A DNA stretch of 5,897 nt, from NCBI GenBank assembly GCA_029267645.1, contig JAJUIM010000128.1, positions 1 to 5,897 of the forward strand, in the 5' to 3' direction. Position numbers and translations under genes: made by a program. The notes beneath the pieces are model-generated. The model made no database searches. It was not told the origin of the DNA and saw nothing but the letters and a program-made list of their open reading frames with translations. The DNA comes from Microbacterium sp. (lineage in GTDB: Bacteria; Actinomycetota; Actinomycetes; Actinomycetales; Microbacteriaceae). Shown piece after piece: positions 1-4,882 of the stretch. The number at the start of each line of letters is the position of its first letter. The stretch's first letter is position 1.

Positions 1-1
1 C

Positions 2-511
2 ATCGCGCGCGTCCGAGCCGTCTGCGCCTCGCCCGAGGCCGCAGAGGCGTTCTTCGGCGACATCGCGCTGCGCCCCGAGCCCGAGCGGCCCCGCGACCTG
101 CTCGGCTGGGTCGTCACGCGCGACGCGGATCCCGACGCGGGTGTCAGGACGACGCTCAGGCTCTCGCTGCTGCGCGCGCCCCGGTTCCCGGATCCCGAGA
201 CCGACCAGGGCGAGCAGACGCACCGGTACGGCCTCGTGATCGGCTCGCCCGTCGCGCCGCTCGTGCGCGCGTCGGAGGGGATCCTCGTCGCGGGCGTCAA
301 GCTCGCGGCCGACCGCTCGGGCGACCTCATCGTGCGCGTCTACGAGCCGAACGGGCGCCGCACGACGGGCGAGATCGCGATCGACGCGCCCGTCGCGGCC
401 ATCCGCGAGGCGTCGCTCATCGAGGACCCGGGCGCGGAGCTGCCCGCGGGCCCGCTGTCGGTGACGCTCACGCCGTTCGAGGTGCGCACCTACCGCATCG
501 CCCTCGCCTGA
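2..511 (+). CDS. C-terminal fragment of an alpha-mannosidase-like protein (GH38), cut by the left edge
   Basis: The open frame runs from the left edge to TGA at 509-511, giving about 169 residues. From about base 140 it reads LRLSLLRAPRFPDP, then ETDQGEQTHRYGLVIG, then VKLAADRSGDLIVRVYEP, and it ends with LTPFEVRTYRIALA. These match, from memory, the C-terminal beta-sandwich of bacterial/fungal-type GH38 alpha-mannosidases, which hydrolyse alpha-mannosides. The catalytic domain lies outside the window, so activity cannot be judged. Odd point: the first 35-40 residues do not show the stretch usually found just before this block (ending in something like ND-x-YGHDV); the frame instead reads DLLGWVVTRD. 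Codon use stays GC3-rich throughout and no other frame restores the motif. The gene converges on pobA with 3 bp between the stops and shows no functional link to the catabolic genes. A GTG at 236 is an internal valine, not a start. Confidence 0.75.
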   Translation: MARVRAVCASPEAAEAFFGDIALRPEPERPRDLLGWVVTRDADPDAGVRTTLRLSLLRAPRFPDPETDQGEQTHRYGLVIGSPVAPLVRASEGILVAGVKLAADRSGDLIVRVYEPNGRRTTGEIAIDAPVAAIREASLIEDPGAELPAGPLSVTLTPFEVRTYRIALA

Positions 512-514
512 GGC

Positions 515-1702
515 TCAGCCGAGCACGCGCTCGACGCCAGCGAGGGGCCAGCCCGTGTAGGCCTCCGCGAGGTACGTGCGGCCGGCCTCCGACTCGACCA
601 CGGTGCGCAGCTCGCCGAGCTGCCGCTGCCGGTCGAAGTCGGAGGCGCCCGGCTGCAGGTGCAGCATGCTCGTCATCCACCACGAGAAGTGCTGGGCCTT
701 CCAGATGCGCTGCTGCGCCCGCTCGGGGAAGGCGTCGATCGGTGCGTCGTCGCCCGCGAGCGCGGCGCGCAGCGCGTCGGCGAGCAGCACGACGTCGGCG
801 ACCGCGAGGTTCATGCCCTTCGCGCCCGTCGGCGGCACGGTGTGCGCCGCGTCACCCACGAGCACGACGCGGCCGCGGCGCAGGTCGCTCGCGACGAAGC
901 TGCGGAAGCGCAGCACGTCGCGCTGGAAGATGCGGCCCTGGTTGAGCGTCGTGCCGGGCACGCGGGCCTGCAGCGTGTCCCACAGCTCGGCCTCGCTCAT
1001 CGCGTTCGGGTCGGCGTCGGGGTCGCACTGGAAGTACATGCGCTGCACCTCGGGGCTGCGCTGGCTGATGAGCGCGAAGCCCTGCTGCGAGTTCGAGTAG
1101 ATGAGCTCCTCGGCGCTCGGAGGCGCCTCGCACAGGATGCCGAACCACGCGAACGGGTACTCGCGGAATGCGCCGGAGTGGCGCCCGCTGATGCTCGCGC
1201 GGGCGACGGACCGGGATCCGTCGGCGCCGACGACCCAGTCTGCCTCGATCTCGAGGGGCGCGCCGTCGCCGTCGGTCGCCACGACGCGCGGCCGGTCGGA
1301 GTCCGGATCCTCGACGCGCTCGGCGCGCACGCCGAAGCGGATGTCCTGGCCTGCCGCGAGCCGCGCGGCGATGAGGTCCTTCAGCGCCTCGTGCTGCGGG
1401 TAGAGCCACACGGCGCGGCCCGTCGTCGCCGCGAAGTCGATGCGGTGGTGCTCGCCCGCGAACGCGAGGTCGATGCCCTCGTGCCGCTGCCCGACCGTGA
1501 GCACGCGGTCGGAGGCGCCCGTCTGGCTCAGCACCTCGACCGTGCCCTGCTCGAGGATGCCCGCGCGGATCGTCGTCTCGATCTCCTCGCGGGTGCGGGA
1601 GTCGATCACGACCGACTCGATGCCCTGCCGGTCGAGCAGGTGCGCGAGCAGCAGGCCCGCAGGGCCTGCTCCGATGATGGTGACGCGGGTGCGCACGGTC
1701 AT
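515..1702 (-). CDS. pobA: 4-hydroxybenzoate 3-monooxygenase (p-hydroxybenzoate hydroxylase), FAD-dependent
   Basis: The product (395 aa, the usual family length) is a cytoplasmic class A flavoprotein monooxygenase converting 4-hydroxybenzoate, O2 and NAD(P)H to protocatechuate, the PcaHG substrate. The GxGxxG FAD motif is GAGPAG at 11-16. The DG motif is at 161-162. GDAAH (283-287) and PTGAKGMN (291-298) form the second flavin and active-site motif. Residues matching the Pseudomonas fluorescens enzyme by local alignment are Tyr202 (Tyr201), Ser213 (Ser212), Arg215 (Arg214), Tyr223 (Tyr222), Pro291 (Pro293) and Tyr382 (Tyr385), so the substrate site looks complete. RIWKAQHFSWWMTSMLH is also typical. 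The ATG at 1702 is chosen because the Rossmann strand starts at residue 7 and GAAGGAGAC lies just upstream; longer in-frame extensions run antisense into the regulator gene. The coenzyme-selecting segment (34-46) has Ser35, Arg36 and Glu40 where the Pseudomonas enzyme has Arg33, Gln34 and Tyr38, suggesting NADH preference. It lies 86 bp downstream of a co-oriented IclR regulator. Confidence 0.96.
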   Translation of the reverse strand: MTVRTRVTIIGAGPAGLLLAHLLDRQGIESVVIDSRTREEIETTIRAGILEQGTVEVLSQTGASDRVLTVGQRHEGIDLAFAGEHHRIDFAATTGRAVWLYPQHEALKDLIAARLAAGQDIRFGVRAERVEDPDSDRPRVVATDGDGAPLEIEADWVVGADGSRSVARASISGRHSGAFREYPFAWFGILCEAPPSAEELIYSNSQQGFALISQRSPEVQRMYFQCDPDADPNAMSEAELWDTLQARVPGTTLNQGRIFQRDVLRFRSFVASDLRRGRVVLVGDAAHTVPPTGAKGMNLAVADVVLLADALRAALAGDDAPIDAFPERAQQRIWKAQHFSWWMTSMLHLQPGASDFDRQRQLGELRTVVESEAGRTYLAEAYTGWPLAGVERVLG

Positions 1703-1706
1703 GTCC

Positions 1707-1719
1707 GTCTCCTTCGACG
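1707..1719 (-). promoter_or_regulatory. Ribosome-binding block of pobA, identical to that of pcaH
   Basis: On the minus strand the sequence is CGTCGAAGGAGAC, ending 4 nt before the pobA ATG. It contains a strong Shine-Dalgarno core (AAGGAG) at normal spacing and decides the start at 1702. The same 13 nt, at the same 4-nt distance from ATG, lie before pcaH at 3433-3445. The identity goes beyond the Shine-Dalgarno itself, which suggests common ancestry of the two leaders or a conserved leader feature. Confidence 0.85.
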
Positions 1720-1725
1720 TGGTCG

Positions 1726-1738
1726 GAATGTCCCGATC
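1726..1738 (-). promoter_or_regulatory. Shared 13-mer GATCGGGACATTC upstream of pobA (candidate operator or promoter core)
   Basis: The minus strand reads GATCGGGACATTC, ending 23 nt before the pobA ATG. An exact copy on the plus strand lies at 3375-3387 ahead of pcaH. The identity is exactly 13 nt and stops abruptly on both sides. Here it also contains a short dyad, TCGG-6 nt-CCGA, which the pcaH copy lacks on its right side. It could be a regulator half-site common to both catabolic units, or a promoter core with GACATT as the -10 hexamer. The sequence cannot decide between these. Confidence 0.5.
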
Positions 1739-1770
1739 CTGGCGGCTTCCCGGCACGCGGCGCCGCTTGG

Positions 1771-1787
1771 TTCCCGTTGAATGGGAA
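1771..1787 (-). promoter_or_regulatory. Inverted repeat upstream of pobA, candidate IclR-type operator
   Basis: On the minus strand TTCCC and GGGAA are separated by 7 nt (ATTCAAC), 17 bp in total, in the gap between the IclR gene and pobA. It overlaps a TAGATT hexamer (1791-1786, minus) that fits the actinobacterial -10 pattern TAnnnT and includes the stop codon of the upstream regulator. No convincing -35 is visible. IclR-family proteins usually bind short palindromes near promoters, so this could be the operator of a pobA promoter. The arms are short and the call is tentative. Confidence 0.35.
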
Positions 1788-1788
1788 T

Positions 1789-2532
1789 CTAACGCAGCGA
1801 CCTGGCGATGCCGGCGGCGGCCGCCCGCAGCTCCTCGAGCGCCCCCGCGGTCGGCGCGTCGCGCGGCAGCACGACCGACAGTGCCGCGACGACGGGGCCG
1901 GATCCGCGGCGCACGGGCACCGCGACGCCCGTCGAGACGGCCTCGATGGATCCGGGCGCGACGACGTACCCGTCGCGGCGGATCGCGGCGAGGCGCGCCC
2001 GAAGCTCGGCCGGATCCGTGACCGTCTCGGGCGAGACGGCCGGCAGCGGGCCCGCGAGCACGCGCTCGCGCTCGTCGTCGGGCGCGTAGGCGAGCAACAC
2101 GAGGCCGGAGGAGGAGGCGTTGAGCGGCAGGCGCCCAGCGATGCGCGTGATGTTCGCGCCCGCAGCGGGGGAGGAGAGGCGCTCGAGGAACAGCGCCTCG
2201 CCGTGCTCGAGCACCGCGAGCTGCGTGTGCTCGCGCACGCGCGCCTGCACCCGCTCCATGTACGGCAGGGCCGCCTGGCGCAGGCCGAGCGCCCGCGATC
2301 CGCGGCCCGCGAGCTCCCACAGCCGGATCCCGAGGCGCACGCGCCGCGCCGCGTCGCGCTCCAGCAGGCCCGCCTCGACGAGCTCGGCGACGAGGCGGTG
2401 CGCCGTCGACGAGGGTAGGCCCGCGCGGCGGCCGATCTCGGCGACCGTCTGCGACGTGCGCTCGGTCGTGAACGTCTCGAGCACGCGCACGATGCGGCCC
2501 GTCACCGAGTCGCCCGAGGGGGAGTTCGCCAT
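1789..2532 (-). CDS. IclR-family transcriptional regulator, probable regulator of pobA
   Basis: The product is 247 aa, the usual family size. The N-terminal winged helix-turn-helix spans about residues 10-70, with VAEIGRRAGLP and the recognition helix SSTAHRLVAELVEAGLL (41-57). LGIRLWELAGRG (67-78) is the typical linker entry. Residues 85-247 form the effector-binding domain, including ALPYMERVQARV, GRLPLNASSSGLVLLA (133-148), RRDGYVVAPGSIEAVSTGVAVPV and a helical C-terminus. The effector-pocket segment reads SSSGL where many relatives have AxGKA. IclR members such as PobR, PcaU and PcaR control 4-hydroxybenzoate and protocatechuate genes in other bacteria. Its position ahead of and co-oriented with pobA suggests a PobR-like role, but this rests on context only. 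The start at 2532 has no Shine-Dalgarno; MANSPSGDS leads directly into the domain, and a -10-like GAGAAT lies 6 nt upstream, so it may be translated from a leaderless mRNA. Confidence 0.9.
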   Translation of the reverse strand: MANSPSGDSVTGRIVRVLETFTTERTSQTVAEIGRRAGLPSSTAHRLVAELVEAGLLERDAARRVRLGIRLWELAGRGSRALGLRQAALPYMERVQARVREHTQLAVLEHGEALFLERLSSPAAGANITRIAGRLPLNASSSGLVLLAYAPDDERERVLAGPLPAVSPETVTDPAELRARLAAIRRDGYVVAPGSIEAVSTGVAVPVRRGSGPVVAALSVVLPRDAPTAGALEELRAAAAGIARSLR

Positions 2533-2576
2533 GGCGTCATTCTCGCCCGGCCGGCCGGACGGGGCAGAATCGAAGC
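2533..2576. promoter_or_regulatory. Divergent, probably leaderless promoters of the two IclR regulators
   Basis: Only 44 bp separate the two ATG codons. On the plus strand CAGAAT (2565-2570) lies 6 nt before the ATG at 2577. On the minus strand GAGAAT (2544-2539) lies 6 nt before the ATG at 2532. Both fit the most conserved -10 positions (A at the second and T at the sixth). A 6-nt gap would place transcription starts at or next to the A of each ATG. Neither gene has a recognisable Shine-Dalgarno, which supports leaderless translation, a common actinobacterial mode. No good -35 hexamers are seen. Confidence 0.55.
2539..2570. promoter_or_regulatory. 32-bp imperfect palindrome between the divergent regulators (candidate operator)
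   Basis: The left half reads ATTCTCGCCCGGCCGG. The reverse complement of the right half reads ATTCTGCCCCGTCCGG, so 13 of 16 positions match. The centre (between 2554 and 2555) is exactly midway between the two start codons. The ends supply both -10-like hexamers, so a protein bound here would cover both promoters. Autoregulation through the shared intergenic region is common for IclR-family genes, so one or both regulators are likely ligands. This binding is inferred. Confidence 0.6.
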
Positions 2577-3344
2577 ATGACGGAGGCCGACGGCGAGGGG
2601 ATCCTGGCGCGCGCCGTGCGCATCCTGTCGTGCTTCACGGACGAGGAGCCCGATCTCGGCGCGACGCGCATCGCCGAGCGCACGGGGCTGTCGCCGTCGA
2701 CGCTGCACAGGATCCTCGCGCAGCTCGTCGACCACGGGCTGCTCGCCAGGTCGCCCGGGCGCCGGTACATCGTCGGCCCGCGGCTGTGGGAGCTCGGCGA
2801 GCTGTCGCCCCTCTCGCTGCGGCTGCGCGAGACGGCCCTGCCGCACATGCAGCGCCTGTACGAGGCGACGGCCGAGAACGTGCACCTCGCGGTGCTCGAC
2901 GCGCCCCAGCCGGCCCGCGCCTCGGCGCTGTACGTGGGGCGCGTGACGGGCCACGCCTCGATCCCCACGCTCTCGCGCATGGGCGGCCGCCACCCGCTGC
3001 ACGCGGTCGGCGTCGGCAAGGCCATGCTCGCGCAGCAGGGCGACGACTGGCTGCGCGCCTTCTTCGAGGCCCCGCTCGAGCGCGAGACCGTGCACACGAT
3101 CACGACCGAGGAGGCGCTGCGCGAGGATCTCGCGGCGACGAGGCGCCGCGGATACGCCGTCGCGCGCGAGGAGATGACCCTCGGCAACATCTCGATCGCC
3201 GCCATGGTCGGCACCGTGCGCGGCCTGCCGCCCGTCGCGATCGGCGTCGTCGCCCACATCGAGCGCGCCGACGAGCGCCGCCTCGCGCGCCTCGTGCGGC
3301 AGGCGGCCGACGCCCTCGGCCGCGACCTGCGCGAATCGCGATGA
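2577..3344 (+). CDS. IclR-family transcriptional regulator, probable regulator of pcaHGB
   Basis: The product is 255 aa. The winged helix-turn-helix is at about residues 8-68 (ILARAVRILSCF, then ATRIAERTGLSPSTLHRIL, then AQLVDHGLLAR). The linker is GPRLWELGELS (67-77). The effector domain includes NVHLAVLDA (101-109), a well-conserved GRHPLHAVGVGKAMLA (137-152), RRRGYAVAREEMTLGNISIAA (189-209) and a C-terminal helix rich in Arg and Ala. It is clearly different in sequence from the divergent regulator, so the pair is not a recent duplication. It precedes pcaHGB on the same strand with a 105-bp gap and is the natural candidate for a PcaR/PcaU-type protein; the effector (protocatechuate, 4-hydroxybenzoate or beta-ketoadipate in relatives) cannot be read from sequence. 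The domain begins right after the ATG at 2577, which lacks a Shine-Dalgarno and has a -10-like CAGAAT 6 nt upstream, so the mRNA may be leaderless. Confidence 0.92.
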   Translation: MTEADGEGILARAVRILSCFTDEEPDLGATRIAERTGLSPSTLHRILAQLVDHGLLARSPGRRYIVGPRLWELGELSPLSLRLRETALPHMQRLYEATAENVHLAVLDAPQPARASALYVGRVTGHASIPTLSRMGGRHPLHAVGVGKAMLAQQGDDWLRAFFEAPLERETVHTITTEEALREDLAATRRRGYAVAREEMTLGNISIAAMVGTVRGLPPVAIGVVAHIERADERRLARLVRQAADALGRDLRESR

Positions 3345-3374
3345 TCGGCCCAGATGCCCCGCGGATCTCCCACT

Positions 3375-3387
3375 GATCGGGACATTC
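3375..3387 (+). promoter_or_regulatory. Shared 13-mer GATCGGGACATTC upstream of pcaH
   Basis: This is an exact copy of the element at 1726-1738 before pobA, in the same orientation relative to its gene and ending 62 nt before the pcaH ATG. A related TGATCGG lies 32 bp upstream (3342-3348, overlapping the regulator's stop codon), about three helical turns away. The gap 3345-3449 contains no TAnnnT -10 on the plus strand; the only -10-like hexamers are GACATT inside this element and GACACT at 3414-3419. It may therefore be promoter, operator or both. Confidence 0.5.
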
Positions 3388-3432
3388 ACGCGCGGCGGCG
3401 CGAGCGGGCGCGCGACACTGGGGGAGCAGTCC

Positions 3433-3445
3433 CGTCGAAGGAGAC
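3433..3445 (+). promoter_or_regulatory. Ribosome-binding block of pcaH
   Basis: CGTCGAAGGAGAC ends 4 nt before the ATG at 3450. It is the same 13 nt at the same spacing as before pobA. It decides the pcaH start and argues against the longer in-frame ATG at 3354, whose extra residues (MPRGSPTDRD...) resemble translated non-coding DNA. Confidence 0.85.
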
Positions 3446-3449
3446 ACCC

Positions 3450-4265
3450 ATGACGTCAGAGAAGACCACGGCGGCGCCCGAGACGCTCCTCGCATCGCCC
3501 GATCAGGTCAGCCAGGCCGAGATCACGGAGGAGATCCGCTCGATCCACGCCGACGCGGCCGCCCGTGTGGCGGCCGGCGAGAACGTGCCGAGCACGCTGT
3601 ACGACTTCCGCCCGTACCGCTCGAGCATCCTGCGCCACCCGACCAAGAACCCCAAGCTCGTCGACCCCGAGACGATCGAGCTGTTCTCGCCCGCGTACGG
3701 CGAGCGCGACGTCGCGGCGATCGAGTCCGACCTCACGCTGCAGCACGCGGGCGAGCCGCTCGGCGAGCGCATGACCGTGAGCGGCCGCCTGCTCGACAGC
3801 TGGGGCCGCCCCATCGCGAACCAGCTCATCGAGCTGTGGCAGGCCAACGCCGCTGGCCGCTATATCCACCAGCGCGACCAGCACCCCGCGCCGCTCGACC
3901 CCAACTTCACGGGCGCGGGCCGCACGATCACGAACGCGAACGGCGAGTACTCGTTCACGACGATCAAGCCGGGGCCCTACCCGTGGAAGAACCACGTCAA
4001 CGCGTGGCGCCCCGCGCACATCCACTTCTCGGTCTTCGGGCACGGCTTCACGCAGCGCCTCGTGACCCAGATGTACTTCCCGAGCGACCCGCTGTTCGCG
4101 CTCGACCCCATCTACAACACGATCCGCGATCCGAAGGACCGCGAGCGCCTGATCGCGACGTACGACCACGACCTCACGAGCCCCGAGTTCTCGATGGGCT
4201 ACCGCTGGGACATCGTCGTCGACGGCCCCGACGCCACCTGGTTCGAGCCCGAGGGAGACCACTGA
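3450..4265 (+). CDS. pcaH: Protocatechuate 3,4-dioxygenase beta subunit
   Basis: The 271-aa product is the iron-bearing subunit of the intradiol dioxygenase that cleaves protocatechuate with O2 to 3-carboxy-cis,cis-muconate. The non-haem Fe(III) ligands are all visible: Tyr138 (GRYIH), Tyr177 (GPYPW), His190 and His192 (RPAHIHF). Their spacing (39, 13, 2) equals that of Tyr408/Tyr447/His460/His462 of the Pseudomonas putida enzyme, and Arg187 matches Arg457. LIELWQANAAGRY, LDPNFTGAGRTITNANGEYSF, and the C-terminal LVTQMYFPSDPLF are family hallmarks. The N-terminus (residues 1-60, with QAEITEEIRSIHADAAARV) extends somewhat beyond the proteobacterial subunit of about 240 aa, while YRSSILRHPTKN matches the usual conserved entry. 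The start at 3450 has a strong Shine-Dalgarno. The stop overlaps the pcaG start (TGATG), so the two subunits are translationally coupled. The enzyme is cytoplasmic; no signal peptide is seen. Confidence 0.97.
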   Translation: MTSEKTTAAPETLLASPDQVSQAEITEEIRSIHADAAARVAAGENVPSTLYDFRPYRSSILRHPTKNPKLVDPETIELFSPAYGERDVAAIESDLTLQHAGEPLGERMTVSGRLLDSWGRPIANQLIELWQANAAGRYIHQRDQHPAPLDPNFTGAGRTITNANGEYSFTTIKPGPYPWKNHVNAWRPAHIHFSVFGHGFTQRLVTQMYFPSDPLFALDPIYNTIRDPKDRERLIATYDHDLTSPEFSMGYRWDIVVDGPDATWFEPEGDH

Positions 4266-4267
4266 TG
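4251..4267 (+). promoter_or_regulatory. pcaH-pcaG junction with internal Shine-Dalgarno and TGATG overlap
   Basis: GAGGGAG (4251-4257) lies inside the end of pcaH, 7 nt before the pcaG ATG at 4265. The pcaH stop TGA (4263-4265) shares its last A with that ATG. This arrangement favours stop-restart coupling and matched output of the beta and alpha subunits. Confidence 0.8.
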
Positions 4268-4840
4268 AGCCGCATCGACCTGGGCGAGAAGACCCACGCC
4301 CCCACGGCGGGCCAGACGGTCGGCCCGTTCTTCAAGTTCGGCCTCGAGTTCGACGGCATGGAGCAGGTGGCGTTCCCGCACAGCCCCGGCGCCATCGTGC
4401 TCGGCGGCACGATCTACGACGGCGAGGGGCAGCCGATCCCCGACGGTGTCGTCGAGATCTTCGGCGCCGACGCCGACGGATCCGTGCCGCGCGCCCGCGG
4501 CACCCTGAAGCGCGACGGCCACTCGTTCACGGGCTACGGCCGCGCCTTCACGAACGACGAGGGCCACTTCGAGTTCTGGACGCGCAACCCCGGCTCGATC
4601 CGCGGCGAGGCCCCGTTCTTCGCCGTCGTGCTGTGGACGCGCGGCCTGCCCAACAAGCTGCACACGCGCATCTACCTGCCCGAGGACGCCGAGCGCCTCG
4701 CGGCCGATCCGCTGCTGTCGTCGCTCGACGAGGCCGACCGCGCGACGCTCATCGCGCGCCGCACGCCCGAGGGGTACCTCGAGCACGACTTCCGGCTGCA
4801 GGGCGAGGGCGAGACGGTCTTCCTGTCGTACCCGTCCTGA
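4265..4840 (+). CDS. pcaG: Protocatechuate 3,4-dioxygenase alpha subunit
   Basis: The 191-aa product (family length about 200) is the non-metal subunit that pairs with PcaH and helps form the substrate pocket. The N-terminal PTAGQTVGPFFKFGL (13-27) is the alpha-subunit signature. The dioxygenase fold follows, with IVLGGTIYDGEGQPIPDGVVEIF (44-66), YGRAFTNDEGHFEFWT (91-106) and LWTRGLPNKLHTRIYLPED (123-141), which carries the conserved arginines (126 and 135) of the alpha subunit. In place of the iron-ligand tyrosine segment it reads GADADGSV, and there is no RPAHIHF, as expected for the subunit without iron. The start is fixed by the TGATG overlap with pcaH and a Shine-Dalgarno inside pcaH. 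It lies between pcaH and pcaB with no terminator on either side. Confidence 0.96.
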   Translation: MSRIDLGEKTHAPTAGQTVGPFFKFGLEFDGMEQVAFPHSPGAIVLGGTIYDGEGQPIPDGVVEIFGADADGSVPRARGTLKRDGHSFTGYGRAFTNDEGHFEFWTRNPGSIRGEAPFFAVVLWTRGLPNKLHTRIYLPEDAERLAADPLLSSLDEADRATLIARRTPEGYLEHDFRLQGEGETVFLSYPS

Positions 4841-4870
4841 CCGCCGGCCTGCGAGGATGAGCCGAGACGA

Positions 4871-4877
4871 GGGAGGG
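4871..4877 (+). promoter_or_regulatory. Ribosome-binding site of pcaB
   Basis: GGGAGGG lies 5 nt before the ATG at 4883 and selects this start. The nearby ATG at 4857 is out of frame. The 42-bp gap between pcaG and pcaB has no terminator-like hairpin, so the three pca genes probably form one transcript. Confidence 0.75.
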
Positions 4878-4882
4878 ATCCG

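Noticed and set aside
508..518. CTGAGGCTCAG, a perfect 11-bp palindrome spanning both convergent stop codons, as a bidirectional terminator
   Set aside because: The stem would be only 3 bp once a real loop is allowed, with no T-tract. The symmetry follows largely from two TGA stops facing each other. It shows only that no intergenic terminator fits in the 3-bp gap.
659..1780. Long plus-strand open frame antisense to pobA
   Set aside because: It is a GC-rich shadow frame with an Arg/Ala/Val-rich, low-complexity translation and no family motifs. The minus strand carries a clearly conserved enzyme.
1703..2320. Upstream extension of the pobA frame into the regulator gene (601 codons in total), as a fusion protein
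   Set aside because: The added part is antisense-like Arg/Ala-rich sequence out of frame with the regulator. A strong Shine-Dalgarno and the FAD-binding strand both place the start at 1702.
3330..3340. CGCGA-A-TCGCG palindrome at the end of the second IclR gene as a terminator
   Set aside because: The loop is too small, there is no T-tract, and such GC palindromes are expected by chance at this composition.
2502..3389. Minus-strand open frames opposite the second IclR gene
   Set aside because: They are shadows of a real plus-strand gene with clear winged-helix and effector-domain motifs; the translations have no recognisable domain.
3354..3449. ATG at 3354 as the start of PcaH
   Set aside because: It adds 32 residues unlike the family, has no Shine-Dalgarno and would run through the regulatory 13-mer. 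The ATG at 3450 has a strong ribosome-binding site.
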